Shown here piece after piece: positions 53,600 to 63,926 of a DNA stretch of 64,000 nt. How positions within the stretch are numbered: the first letter of the stretch is position 1; each line of letters starts with the position of its first letter. This DNA is from JABDGM01 sp963738665 (GTDB lineage Bacteria > Planctomycetota > Planctomycetia > Pirellulales > Lacipirellulaceae). Below the pieces are notes generated by a model, which was given only the letters and a program-made list of their open reading frames with translations, was not told the origin of the DNA and made no database searches. The stretch covers positions 372,001-436,000 of the forward strand of contig CAVTXL010000002.1 in the NCBI GenBank assembly GCA_963738665.1, read 5' to 3'. Position numbers and translations under genes: made by a program.

Positions 53600-54241
53600 T
53601 TGTTCGTTCGCATCGCTCTATTCGGCAAAGGCGGCGCTAATGAACGACAACTCTGCAGCATTCCAATTTGCTGGCGTCATTTTTCAGATCCTAGCGATTG
53701 CGCACTTCGGGGGCACTTAGAGGTAAAGCAGGCATTCGGCCAAGGCGCGGTTGCCTACGAAGCGTTTAACTTTTCGGGTTTGACCAGTTTTTACATTGGC
53801 GAACTTGGAGATGAAATCGCCCTGGCGAACGGTCCGGGTAAAATCCGACTTGCAGAGATTGGGATGAGGAATCAAAGTGCTCTTGGAACCGGCGACATCG
53901 GGTTGCGTCTCTATCTGAACGACGGCGAAGTACGCGACCATAACGGCACCACGGCTTACACACCGAATACGCTGATATGGGAGAGTGCAATCACCAAGTT
54001 CGACATCCCGCCGGGTGTCGCTATTGCACGGTTTTCGATCCCCAACGTGCAAGTTCCTGAAAGTTTTACCTGGACTATCGACGTGTTCGATACGACGCTC
54101 TCCAGCCCACTCGCTTTGATGCACTTTGACGTAGCGTGGGTCACTTCAAAATCAGGTGATGTTTCGACGGTCATCACACTCAGCGGTACCTCTCGCAACG
54201 TTCGGTTAGTCGCTCGACATAGTGTCCGCAGACTGTTGTGA
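53600..54241 (+). CDS. Hypothetical beta-rich protein, probably 5'-truncated
   Basis: Not recognised. The credible part runs from about residue 45 to the end (AYEAFNFSGLTSFYIGELGD ... FTWTIDVFDTTLSSPLALMH): alternating hydrophobic strands, few charged residues, like the extracellular beta-sandwich domains of planctomycete PEP-CTERM proteins. The first 40 residues look like non-coding translation and there is no signal peptide or C-terminal sorting tail, so this may be a fragment. The open frame of 213 codons is unbroken. Confidence 0.4.
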   Translation: MFVRIALFGKGGANERQLCSIPICWRHFSDPSDCALRGHLEVKQAFGQGAVAYEAFNFSGLTSFYIGELGDEIALANGPGKIRLAEIGMRNQSALGTGDIGLRLYLNDGEVRDHNGTTAYTPNTLIWESAITKFDIPPGVAIARFSIPNVQVPESFTWTIDVFDTTLSSPLALMHFDVAWVTSKSGDVSTVITLSGTSRNVRLVARHSVRRLL

Positions 54242-55074
54242 GCAGTCACGTTTGTGGTTCATTTGGGGGAGTTTCTGGGGCGCCGCTGATTGGTGGCATA
54301 GTTTTACGACCTGTAATCGTGAACAGACTGAGCCGGAAGGAGTAATGAACAGAAGAGAACGGAGGAAACCGATGTAGAATATTCTAACCCTTTTTTGTGC
54401 AACATGTTTGGCGGTGCGTCGCGTGTACCGTGTTAAACCCCGTTGGGTTTGAATTCTGTCTACTTCCCGGTGTCGCCGGAGTCCCGGCGACCGACTGGAC
54501 TTTGAAATGCAACGCCTGCGGCGTAGGAAATGCCGAAATTATTCTTGAGCAAATCCTTAGGGGGGTGATGGATTGGGACGAGACGGATGACGGCCGTAAC
54601 CACCCGCACGTTAAATTCAACACAGTCAAAGTTGGCGAGCCATCCCGAAGGCCAAATTGGGAGTTTCGACAAGCATTTCCTATTCCCAGCGCTGATCGCG
54701 AATAGCAATGCCATTCTTCAAATGCTAGAATCACATCGCCTGGATGAGTGACACGCTTCCCCGAACTCACGCGGCTGCCGGGAGGATAACGAAGGAGATG
54801 AGGAAACAGCTAGTAAGCGAATAAGCACAAAAGTGGATGTCCCCATTCGCATCTGTTGCCTTTGTGGATTGCCTTACATGTTTCAAACGCGGATGTCTGA
54901 TCCTCCAAACCGACGTCATTTGGCGGGCCATTAATCACGAATCCGGTCAAATCTTAATTGGAGTTTCGATGTCAGAGCATTTACTTCTATCCAGCGTGAC
55001 CAGCGGAGCCAATATCAATTCTCCCCCAAACTCGAGACGCCCGGAAAGGTCCCGCAGAACTAGCAGGCTTCGAT
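54242..55074. other. Decayed island DNA
   Basis: No strong gene. A 102-codon frame at 54397-54705 (CVAC and CNACG pairs, later ILEQILRGVMDWDETDD) is possible but starts inside a copy of the AACCCCGTTGGG repeat also seen at 56360, so it is not called. Around 54767-54870 the minus strand resembles the small membrane gene at 55075-55272 in diverged form. Confidence 0.35.
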
Positions 55075-55272
55075 TTATAGTCGAACGTATGAGTAAGTTT
55101 TGTAAGGAATACCGTCACGGATACCACGCGCATTATTTGTAATGGTGAACAACTTCGTTCGCCGCTCCGCGACTGCCGGGAGGATAAACAGGAGACTGAG
55201 GCCGTATAACAGCAGTAGCAAAATGCACAGAATCCAATGTCCCTGTACCTCTGTTGCCGGATTTGTTGCCAT
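55075..55272 (-). CDS. Small single-pass membrane protein
   Basis: 65 residues from ATG 55272 (MATNPATEVQGHWILCILLL). One strong TM helix (WILCILLLLLYGLSLLFILP), then AVAERRTKLFTITNN and a short polar tail. No family recognised. The upstream DNA at 54767-54870 holds a diverged second copy of the helix-coding part, suggesting a tandem duplication. Short and in a decayed region, so may be a remnant. Confidence 0.4.
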   Translation of the reverse strand: MATNPATEVQGHWILCILLLLLYGLSLLFILPAVAERRTKLFTITNNARGIRDGIPYKTYSYVRL

Positions 55273-56244
55273 ATCGTTTTCATCCTCCAAACCCTCGGGC
55301 CATGTTATCAAGCTATCTTTTCTTAATAGCGAAGAGTTGTGCAAGAATTCCCCGCAATGCTTGCATTTTGGTGCATCGGGATGAATCGGTTCAGCGAAAA
55401 ACGGACATTTAATACGCGAGACGCCGACAGCCGGTCAAGCTCACGATCCTGCGATTTACGAAGGCGTTCGTTGACTTCTCGTTTTGGTTGTGGTTTGTTA
55501 GCGCTCGGCGATGTGATTTGACTCTGCTCAAGAAGCGTTTACATGAACGCATCGAAACCGTGTAGTGAGTAAGATGCTTAGCGGAGTTCTGCAATAGTTA
55601 AAGGCACCTGTACCAATTCACAGCAGCTTGGACATTTCACTGACCTGCTGCGGCGTAAGGAGCCTTAATGCGGCGGTTACAGTGCGAGCAACGGAATTGA
55701 AGTGCCACCCCGACATCTCCAGCGATAATACCAACGATACAATCGATATGAAAAGCGAAGCGTATTTATCATACCGTCGACAAACTTTATTTCAATAAAT
55801 ACGACCGGGCGGAGCTAGCCCCTTTCACCGAGGAAGATGGGTACTTCGATGGATGACGACCGCCACTCGCACTTGAATGGCGGTATCGTCGTCGCGTTCG
55901 ACGTTGCAGGGCGCCCCAATGTGCGTCTCCTTCTAGTTCTTCGCTGGTTCCCCCGTGCCGATCCGCGAATTGCGATGTCACGCTTCAATATGCTGCAAAC
56001 ACATCGTCTGCATGGACGTCTCCATTTCCCACGATGGCTTGCAATTAAGTGTTGGTAGCCGGCCCATAGTCGGATAGAACCTGGATGACTTCTTTACGGG
56101 CGTTTTCCATTGTCATGCCAAAGTTCGTGAGCACCACTCCCCCAACGTCCTCTTGTTCGCGCAACATGCCACACTTTTTCAGCCACGCAATCTCATGCCG
56201 CACATTCTACCGCGCATGAAAAAAGCCCGCTACGAGGGAGGTTC
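55273..56244. other. Decayed island DNA with retropepsin-like remnant
   Basis: No intact gene. The stretch at about 55920-56040 repeats, in degraded form, the sequence at about 53390-53480 (shared words include GCGAATTGCGATGTCAC and CATCG.CTGCATG), i.e. the 3' end of the retropepsin-like remnant. The DNA is more AT-rich than the flanking genes. Confidence 0.4.
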
Positions 56245-56349
56245 GAAATGGGGAGATCACTGATATTGTGGAGGTGGATCACATTAGCCTTTGGGTGACG
56301 CGTCGACCGTGGCCGGCCGAGGGTCCGAAATCAGTGATGTGCCCTTTTG
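56245..56349. mobile_element. Deletion remnant of a RAYT-type unit
   Basis: About 105 bases. The left end (GGGGAGATCACTGATATTG) resembles the start of the RAYT unit, and the right end (AATCAGTGATGTGCCCTTTT) resembles its finish, including the upstream GGCCGGCCGAGGGTCC that matches the end of the transposase gene. The coding middle is gone. Confidence 0.55.
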
Positions 56350-56914
56350 AGTGGTCGTGAAACCCCGTTGGGGTTTGAATTCGTCTCGTTCGGTCACCCA
56401 GGGTGCGCCCTTCGACAAGCTCAGGGCGACCCTGGGCTACGGGGTAAAACACCTTCGGTGTAAAAACGTCGGTACGACGATTGTCCTGACGTGCCCAAGG
56501 GCGTCAAGCGCGCCCTTGCAGGGCAAACGTTCGGATTTCGCGACCAGCACCCAGGGCTGCGTCTCGCCGAGGCGAGACTTCGCCTCTCCACGGCGAGTCT
56601 ACGACCTGGGCTATCACAGCGCGCCCTTTCAGGGCGAATTCATCGCGGGCCTGATGCCGTCGCCCCATTCGCAAAGCTAGCGGATGCATAATCGCCGCAA
56701 GGGGGAGGGAGAACAAACAGGAAAGAACGGCAGCAGCCCGTCGAGGGGAGGGGAACCAATCCTGAATGTGAACGCGGCTCTGCAAGTGGGAGGGGACCAA
56801 ACCTGAATGCAAATGTCGCCGCTGCGCGGCTATGTTTGAGAAAATTGTCCGCGGTCCGTGGGTTGGCACCCACGGCTAAGTGCTGGCGCCGCTGCGCGGC
56901 TGGTACGAGAATGC
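56350..56914. other. Repeat-dense intergenic region
   Basis: Contains AAACCCCGTTGGGGTTT (56361-56377), then blocks of CCAGGGT/ACCCTGG type and CGCCCTTGCAGGGC, CGCCCTTTCAGGGCG palindromes up to about 56640. No gene is supported. Marks the right edge of the accessory island. Confidence 0.5.
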
Positions 56915-58114
56915 CTACGCCGAAGCGCTCACCCCATCTGGCCCCGCGTAGCCGTAGCGCTCGAAATAGGGCGCCCAGCGGCGGCGGACGCGGTCGGCCC
57001 ATTCGGGGGCGATGGCGTGTTTGTTGGTGCGGTAGTCTCGCTTCTCGTGGAAGTAGCCCGCCACGGCCGGCTCGACTGTGGAGAAATCGCCGAGGTTGAG
57101 CTGTTGGTAGACCCGGCGCATCTGGCCGACCGGATCGGCGATGAGGTCTTCGTAGCGCACGTCCACGAGGTGGCCGGGCGGGACGAGGGCGCGGTCTTGT
57201 TCGAAGCGCTGGTACATCCGCACGAACGTATCGAGGATTTGTCCTTCGAGCCAGCTCATGTCGTTCGGCGTCTGCATTCCCTGGACCTGGCTGAGCGAGC
57301 GCCACAGCCGCATCGTGGAGGCGAACAGTACTAGCGGGTCGCGGACGATGTGGACGAACTTGGCGTCGGGAAAGACTTCCAGGACCGTTCGCACGCGGGC
57401 CGTGTGGGTGGGCGATTTGAGCACGATCCGGGCGTCGCGTTTGTCGGGGTCGCGATGGTTGACGAAGGCGACCCGCTGCACGAACTGGTGCCAGGTTCGT
57501 TTCCAGGCTTCGCGGTCGTGGCTCGGCAAGTCCACAAGGTCGAGGTATTCGTCGGCCACTGGGCCATGATTGGGAAACGCCCACACGAGATAAGGTGAAG
57601 GCACGCCGAGATTCACGAGGGCGAACTCGTCTTCTTGCGGCTTTTCCCAGCCGGTGGCCATGTTGTCCATCGGCCGCGTTTTGGGCAGCAGCCAGCGCGT
57701 CAGCGGGGCGACGTACGATTCGGTCCACTGAAAGTGGTTCGGGGCAAAGCACTCGTACGTGTTGGGGTAGGTATGGCGGGGGTCGAGGATCAACAGTTCG
57801 TGCAGCAGGGTGGTGCCGCTGCGCCAGTGGCCGAGGACGAACAGCGGGGCCTGGGCGATTTTCGTCGTTCGCACGCGGTGGCTGTACATCAGGCGGTCGA
57901 ATGCGGTGGCGAAGCTGTTGAGCAGGGTGGAGAGGGTGATCGCCGCGGCCAGCGGCCAACGATCGGGCGAGATGGCGAAGCGGTTGCGGGCGATTAGGGG
58001 CAGCCAGGTATCGAGCCGCATGCCGTGCCAGAAGCGGGGGGCCCAGTAGGGGTACGGGGCCGGGGGCGCTTCGGCCGCGGGAACTGAAGCCGGTTTTTCT
58101 GCGGATTGGTGCAT
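56915..58114 (-). CDS. Sulfotransferase family protein (Sulfotransfer_3 type)
   Basis: 399 residues, intact. The PAPS 5'-phosphosulfate loop is LGHWRSGTTLLHELL (residues about 94-108) and the 3'-phosphate site is VHIVRDPLVLFASTMRLW near residue 264. Other family blocks: FPNHGPVADEYLDLVDLP, ARIVLKSPTHTARV and VDVRYEDLIADPVGQMR. It belongs to a different subfamily from the sulfotransferase at 2625 and is abundant in planctomycetes. A hydrophobic stretch near residue 55 may associate it with the membrane. Substrate unknown. Single gene. Confidence 0.9.
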   Translation of the reverse strand: MHQSAEKPASVPAAEAPPAPYPYWAPRFWHGMRLDTWLPLIARNRFAISPDRWPLAAAITLSTLLNSFATAFDRLMYSHRVRTTKIAQAPLFVLGHWRSGTTLLHELLILDPRHTYPNTYECFAPNHFQWTESYVAPLTRWLLPKTRPMDNMATGWEKPQEDEFALVNLGVPSPYLVWAFPNHGPVADEYLDLVDLPSHDREAWKRTWHQFVQRVAFVNHRDPDKRDARIVLKSPTHTARVRTVLEVFPDAKFVHIVRDPLVLFASTMRLWRSLSQVQGMQTPNDMSWLEGQILDTFVRMYQRFEQDRALVPPGHLVDVRYEDLIADPVGQMRRVYQQLNLGDFSTVEPAVAGYFHEKRDYRTNKHAIAPEWADRVRRRWAPYFERYGYAGPDGVSASA

Positions 58115-58578
58115 GTGCTACGACTCAAACAATTGCGTTCGCCCCATTGTAATCGGTGGCGGGGCAAGTCGGTGTAATTCTTTTGCTCGCAGGAGTTTGC
58201 GTCGGTAGTGACGGCATCTTGCCGTCGCGGCCGGTACGGAAGGAGCGCGTCAATCGGTGCAGCAGAAGCGGCTGGATGCAGCCTGTACGAGATTTTTCGG
58301 GAATATCTGATCAGGCCGCCAACGATTTGTTCGCGGAAAGCCACAACGGGGTTAGAATGCGGCTGGGCTGAGAGCCGCTGGCTTTTCAACGAGCTTATCG
58401 CAGAACCGTCTGCTGCCCGCAGAGGCCGAAGGGGTCAGTCCCCTTTTTCTCTGAGCAGAAAAAGGGGACAGACCCCGGGCCGAAACAGGGGGCCGCCCCC
58501 GGCCGAGAATGGCGACGGTCGCTGACGGTTTGAGCGGAAGGCTCGCTCAGCGGAACAGGCAAACGGGAGAGGCGAAGG
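58115..58578. other. Divergent intergenic region with REP hairpin
   Basis: No gene is supported. A 20-bp inverted repeat with one mismatch lies at 58431-58450 and 58457-58476 (core AGAAAAAGGGGACAGACCCC). It is part of the AAAAGGGGAC REP family. Confidence 0.5.
58431..58476. repeat. AAAAGGGGACAG hairpin
   Basis: Arms of 20 bp (19 matching), loop of 6 bases. It lies about 100 bases upstream of the ECF sigma gene. Confidence 0.65.
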
Positions 58579-59082
58579 GTGGCGCTTTCGCGGGCTGACT
58601 TTGTTGTCCTGATCGACGAACACGCCCCGGCACTGTATCGCATCGCTTACCGGCTGGTGGGCGATTGCCACGATGCCGAGGATGTCGTGCAGGAGACACT
58701 GCGCAGTGCGTGGAAGAGCCGGGAGCATTTTGAATTTGGCCGAGGTGAGCGAGCCTGGCTCGCCGCCATATTGCGTCGCCGGGTGATTGATCGCTGGCGG
58801 CGGGTCGGCCAAAGGTGGACGCTGCTGGGCGAGGGGACGCCGGACGTGGCTATCGCCGACGCCGACCCGAGCGCCAATGGCTACACCGACGAAATGCAAC
58901 AGGCTCTCTCCCAACTCCCACCAGAATTGCGCGAATCCCTCCTATTGGTCGTGGTCGGTGGATTGACCCACCAGGAAGCGGCCGACAATTTAGGCGTTCC
59001 TTTGGGCACGGTGCTGTCGCGCGTCAGCCGGGCCCGCGAGCGCTTGCGAAAATACTTACGAGAATTGCAAACAGCGCATTGA
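58579..59082 (+). CDS. ECF-type RNA polymerase sigma factor
   Basis: 167 residues, intact. GTG start at 58579 preceded by GGGAGAGGCGAAGG. Region 2: DEHAPALYRIAYRLVGDCHD, AEDVVQETLRSAWKS; WLAAILRRRVIDRWRR. Region 4: LSQLPPELRESLLLVVVGGL, EAADNLGVPLGTVLSRVSRA, the standard RpoE/SigE-like HTH. Probably regulates an envelope or stress set; the short downstream gene may be its partner. Confidence 0.9.
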   Translation: MALSRADFVVLIDEHAPALYRIAYRLVGDCHDAEDVVQETLRSAWKSREHFEFGRGERAWLAAILRRRVIDRWRRVGQRWTLLGEGTPDVAIADADPSANGYTDEMQQALSQLPPELRESLLLVVVGGLTHQEAADNLGVPLGTVLSRVSRARERLRKYLRELQTAH

Positions 59083-59280
59083 AGCGGCAGGCGCCGCTGT
59101 CGGCGACGCTTTACGACCCCGCTGGCAATTGTCCATCATCCATTTGTCATTCCAGATATCGATGGCTGCCGGTATTATCCGGCGGTTGATCCATAGGGCC
59201 GATCCATTTTTTGTCTTACCTGTATACAATTTTTCAGCGCGATGGCCAGCGCGCGATATTCGCTGCAGGACTGATGTCAT

Positions 59281-59496
59281 ATGTTGCATTCCCACTCGAA
59301 GCCGGCCCCCTTTTTTCCGGAGGCGGCCGGACAGAACCCAGGCACTCACGCGGTGGTGCCGCCGCCGCTGGGCGGCGGCCCGAGCGACGCGGCCATCGAC
59401 GCTGCGCTGTGTCGAGTGCCAATTCCGGACGGCATGTTGAGCCGCCTGGCCGCGATGGCCGAACAACTGGCTGCTGAGCCAAAGCGGAGTAATTGA
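59281..59496 (+). CDS. Small protein downstream of sigma factor
   Basis: 71 residues. ATG 59281. Pro/Gly-rich start, then AIDAALCRVPIPDGMLSRLA, a short motif resembling N-terminal segments of planctomycete proteins encoded next to ECF sigma factors (LDAALRxVPLPxGLLxRL, recalled from memory). The C-terminus is short and may continue in another frame after an indel. A role with the sigma factor is inferred from position only. Confidence 0.5.
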   Translation: MLHSHSKPAPFFPEAAGQNPGTHAVVPPPLGGGPSDAAIDAALCRVPIPDGMLSRLAAMAEQLAAEPKRSN

Positions 59497-59654
59497 CGCC
59501 AACCGCACAACCGCACTCGTAGCGAGCTCGACGCCGGTGGAACGCTGCCGACGCGGGTGGCGACAGCGCCGCGAACCGCTAAAATGAGATAAGGGAAGGC
59601 GAATCGCAGTTCCGGCCGGGGCTGCGCTACCCGTTCTTTTCTCGGAGAATTGCG

Positions 59655-62600
59655 TTGAGCGGAACGAGAGGCATAGATCGCCTGACGATCTTGGTCGGCC
59701 CGACGATGTGCCCGCTGCTGGTCGCCGTGGTCGTCTGCGTATCGGTGATTGCGAGAGTGCCGGTTACGTGCACCTCGGAACAAGCGGGCGAATTTCTCAA
59801 AGCACTCCACGACCGCGGCCTGGATGAGCTTTCGCTCGACTATTTGGACCGGATGCGGACAAGTCCGCTTGCCGGCGACGATTTCCGCCGGCGGATTCCG
59901 TTGGAACAGGGCCTGGTGCTGCTTTCATTATCGCGCCGGGCGGCCGACGCGGCCGTCCGCAGCCAGCGGCTCGACGAGGCCCGCAAACAGCTCGAGGAAT
60001 TCGCGGCCGCCAACCCGACCAGTGTCGAGGCGGCGGAGGCGGAAATTCAGATTGGAGGAGTCTTGGTCGAGCAAGGCCGCCAGGCGGCGGCAAGAGCCGC
60101 TCGGATATCCGCCGACGACACGGGCAAGGCACAGCGGGAACGGCTTCGCGAGGAAGGACGCCGCTACTTGACCGACGCGGGTGGCCAGTTCGAGCGGGTT
60201 GCGGCGTCGCTTTCCACCGATCTGCGTCAGCAACCGTTGGCGCCGGCGAGTGACGCCGAAGTCGCCACGGGCAATCGAAAAGAGCTACGGGCGCGGGTCG
60301 CCCAGGCGCAGTACCTGGCCGCGAATTCGAAGTTCGAAATTGCCCAGACGTTTGACGTCGATTCGAGCAAGTATCGCGAGCTGCACGAGGCGGCGGCGAA
60401 AGAACTGTCCGCGTTGTCGGACAAATACTCCAGTGCGTCGATCTGGGCCTATTTCGCCCGGCTGGACGAAGGGCGGTGTTACCAGGCTTTGGGGCAATAT
60501 TCGCTGGCGTTGGGGTGCTTTCAGGACATTATTTCGCGGGCAGCGTCAGAGGCGTCGTTTCGTCCGTTGATTTCGCGCGCTGGCATATCAGGCGGAATGC
60601 CTTGTGGCGCAGAAGAAGTTTGACGCCGCGATCAGCGCCTGCCAGGAGTGGCTGGCAGCGGCAAGCGACGACGAGCAAAAGAAACCGGAATGGCTGGGCG
60701 TGCGATTTGAACTGGCCGAGGCGCTGCGTCGCAAAGGGGAAGCCCAAGCGGGAAACTCGGCGGAGGGCCGGCGGCTGCTGGGCGAGGCCCGCAATGCTTA
60801 CCGCGAGGTGGCGTCGAAGCCGGGCGTGCATCAACCGGCGGCCCGCGTGTCATTTGTGGCGTTGCTCGGCGGCGAGGGCCAGGAGCGATCGAAGCCAAAG
60901 ACATTTACGGAAGCCTTCGAGCGCGGCAAGGAGGCGCTTTCCTCGGCGAACGGCCTGAAACAAGCCATACCGACAGCGGAAAAGAACAATCCGGCGGCCG
61001 TGGCCGAATTGAAGTCGCAGGCGGAAACAGGATTGGAAGACGCCCGGCTTTATTTGCAGACGGCGCTTCGCGCTGGCGGATAGCGATACCAACATGGCCG
61101 AGCTGAACCAGGCGCGCTATTTCCTAAGTTGGCTCTATTGGGAGAAGGAAGATTACTACCGTGCGGCCGTGATGGGCGAGTTCCTGGCCCGCCATTATCC
61201 CGATCACCCGGCGGGAGCGGCGGCGGCGCGGATTGCCATGGCCTCGTTCGAGCGGCTGGAAGCGGAGGGACTGTCGTCGGGCCAGGAACGTGGCTCGGGG
61301 GATTTCGCGGCGCGGCACGCGGCGGACGTCGCCCAGTTCATTACGCGCCGCTGGCCCGACTCGCGCGAGGCCGAAGCGGCGGTCACGGTGCTGGTTCATT
61401 CCGCGATTCGCAGTGACCGCATCGACGACGCCCGCCGCCTGCTGGCGAACGTGCCGGCGGAGGCCCGGCCCCAGCTTGAGCTGCAACTCGGCGCCGCGAT
61501 GTGGGCCCGATACAGCGAGCTGTTGCAGCGCGACGTGTCCGATCGGCCGTCGGACGCGGCGTTGCGAGAAATGAAAGATACTGCGACTGAGTATCTGGTG
61601 CATAGCATCGATGCGGTCCGGGCGGCTGGCCGTGCCGACGAATCGACGGCTATCGGCAGCATCTATCTGGCGCAGGCGCTGCTTGCCCAGAGTGATTTCG
61701 GCGGTGCGATCAAGGCACTCGAAGATGAGACGACAGGGCCGATCACGCTGATTGCGCACGGCGACGGGGCGGTTGCGCGGCCGGGACTGGCGATTCAAAT
61801 CTACGAAACGGCATTGCGGGTGTATGTGGCGGCCACGCCGCCGCGCACGCAGAAGGTATTGGAAACGATGCAGCAGTTGGAAAAGGCGATCGAGGAACGC
61901 GGGGGCAGTTTGGACGACCAGTTGACGCGGGTGTACGTGAGTCTCGGCTTGCAGTTGCAGCAACAGATCGACCAACTGCGGGCCGCCGGGCGGGCCGAGG
62001 ACGCCGATCGAGTTGCCGCGGCATTCGCTGAGTTCGTCGATCGGATCGTGTCCCGCAAAGAGGGCCTCAATTGGAATACGCGCCTGTGGCTGGCGCAGTC
62101 GTATTACCGCTTGGGAGCCGGGCCGAACGATTCGGTCGACGCGCCGCACGCGACCGAAGCGCAAATGAAGCGCCTCACCAAGTCGCGAGATTTATACCAA
62201 AGCCTGCTGAGCAGCGCCACGTCGGCGACTCCGCCGCCGAGCGAAGCTGCGGTCATCGCGGCCCGGTTTCAGCTTGGCGAATGTTTGCGCGAGATGGGGA
62301 AATACGGCGAAGCGCTCGACACATTCTCCGCCGTGCTCGAAGATCGCGAATCGACTCTGGCGGTGCAGCGGGCGGCGGCCTTGGCCTATCAGCAGCGGGG
62401 CCAGGTGGAGGGCGGGGAATGGTTCGAGCGGGCCATCTTTGGCGGCTACAAGTTGAAGACGAGCGGCGAAAACCGCGTTTGGGGCTGGTTAAAGATATCG
62501 CAGGTCGCCGACCGGGCTGCGCGCAGCGATTCCAAGTTCCGGGACTCATTTTTCGACGCTCGCGTGAATATTGCGAGGTGCCGATACCTGGCAGCGCTGC

Positions 62601-62779
62601 AACAGCAAGGCGACGCCCGACAGGAGTCGCTATCGCAAGCGAAGCAAAACATTCAATCGGTCGCCCTAGCCTACCCGGATTTGGGCGGCCCGCGCTGGCA
62701 GGCCGAGTTCGACGCACTGTCGAAGCAAGTTGAAGCCGCCGAAGCAGAACGCCCGATAGCCACGCAGCAGCAGAAGTAA
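59655..62779 (+). CDS. Large TPR-repeat protein, two frameshifts
   Basis: About 1,040 residues. TTG start at 59655 and an N-terminal signal anchor (LVGPTMCPLLVAVVVCVSVI). The rest is alpha-helical TPR-like repeats with typical spacing (ARLDEGRCYQALGQYSLALG, RFQLGECLREMGKYGEALD). The frame breaks near 60590 (SRALAYQAECLVAQKKFD once corrected) and near 61072 (ALRLADSDTNMAELNQARYF); each break lies inside a repeat helix, so the pieces are one gene. Probably periplasmic scaffold; no enzyme domain. The following TPR gene starts 1 base after its stop. Confidence 0.75.
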
Positions 62780-62780
62780 G

Positions 62781-63926
62781 ATGGAAGCGATTCTCGAAAC
62801 GCCGACAGGCAAAGTTACGGCCGTTGCACAACGGCCGCCAAGGCGGACTACCAAAATTGCGCAAGCGGTGCGCACCGCTTGCGCCGATAAGCGGGCGAGC
62901 CAATGCGCGCGAATTCTGTTTGTCATGCTGGCCTTAACGTGTTCGCGCGTTTTTGCCCAAGAAGTCGTCGACCGCGTGCGTACGACCCTAGGGCCGGAGG
63001 TCGGCGAAATTACAAAGATGACGCCAGTGGCGCTCACAATTGCCAAAAAGTCTGGCAGCACGAGCCAAGTTTCCGTGAACGAGGTCCGCGACGTATCGTT
63101 TGACGGCGAGCCGTCTGACCTGGTGCAGATTCGTGCCAGGATGGATAGCGGCAACTTTGTCGAAGCCGCCGAGATGTTGGCCAAGGTCAAGCCAGCCGGT
63201 GTCCGCCGAGACTATGCGAAACAGGAGATCGAATTCTTGCAGGCAGAATGCGCCGCCAAGTTGGCGCTCGGCGGCCGCGGTACGATCAACGACGCCGGGC
63301 GGCTTCTCAATGCGTTTGTTCGCGATCATCCCCAAAATTTTCATTACTTCGAGGCGGTCAGCCTGATGGGCGATCTCCTGGCAGCCGATGGCCGGGTTGA
63401 TCTGGCCCAGAAGCAATACAACGACCTCGCCGAGTCGCCGTGGCCAGAATACAAAATGCATGCAGCCGTGGCGATTGGGCGGGCGCTCAAAGCGCAAGGG
63501 AAGCATGATGAGGCGATCGCGCAGTTCGATATTGCGCTCGCGATAGCCGGGACTGACGCGAAATCTCAGCACGAAAAGCTTTCGGCCACACTCGGCAAAG
63601 CGATCAGCCTTTCGCAGACGGGCAAGCTCGAAGCTGCCGTCGACATGATTCAAAATGTAATCCAGCAATCCGACCCCGAGCAGAAGGAACTGCACGCCAT
63701 CGCCTACAACGCGCTGGGTACGTGTTATCAAAAGGCTGGCCAAACGAAGGATGCTCTGCTGGCGTTTTTGCACGTCGATTTGCTGTACAACACTGTGCCG
63801 GAGGCCCACGCCGAAGCGCTGGCGAACCTCGCGCCGCTGTTTCGCGCGGTCGGCCAAGAGGCCCGGGCTCGCGAAGCGCGGCAAACGCTCGAGGAACGTT
63901 ATCCAAACAGTCGCTGGGCGAAGTGA
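62781..63926 (+). CDS. TPR-repeat protein
   Basis: 381 residues, intact. ATG 62781, with the TAA of the upstream TPR gene ending at 62779. A 40-residue N-terminal extension encodes a perfect 26-bp palindrome, then a signal-like segment (ARILFVMLALTCSRVFAQ) with cleavage after FAQ or RVFA. Next comes a beta-rich region (VVDRVRTTLGPEVGEITKMT), then TPR motifs (AAVAIGRALKAQGKHDEAIA, AYNALGTCYQKAGQTKDALL). It is likely exported and co-expressed with the larger TPR protein, perhaps in one complex. Confidence 0.8.
   Translation: MEAILETPTGKVTAVAQRPPRRTTKIAQAVRTACADKRASQCARILFVMLALTCSRVFAQEVVDRVRTTLGPEVGEITKMTPVALTIAKKSGSTSQVSVNEVRDVSFDGEPSDLVQIRARMDSGNFVEAAEMLAKVKPAGVRRDYAKQEIEFLQAECAAKLALGGRGTINDAGRLLNAFVRDHPQNFHYFEAVSLMGDLLAADGRVDLAQKQYNDLAESPWPEYKMHAAVAIGRALKAQGKHDEAIAQFDIALAIAGTDAKSQHEKLSATLGKAISLSQTGKLEAAVDMIQNVIQQSDPEQKELHAIAYNALGTCYQKAGQTKDALLAFLHVDLLYNTVPEAHAEALANLAPLFRAVGQEARAREARQTLEERYPNSRWAK
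62859..62884. repeat. Perfect 26-bp palindrome inside TPR gene
   Basis: GCGCAAGCGGTGC followed by its exact complement, with no loop. It falls in the first 35 codons of the TPR gene, before the signal peptide core. Confidence 0.75.

Noticed and set aside
54397..54705. 102-codon open frame with two cysteine pairs
   Set aside because: Begins inside a dispersed AACCCCGTTGGG repeat, no ribosome-binding site, no recognisable family; left as part of the decayed region.
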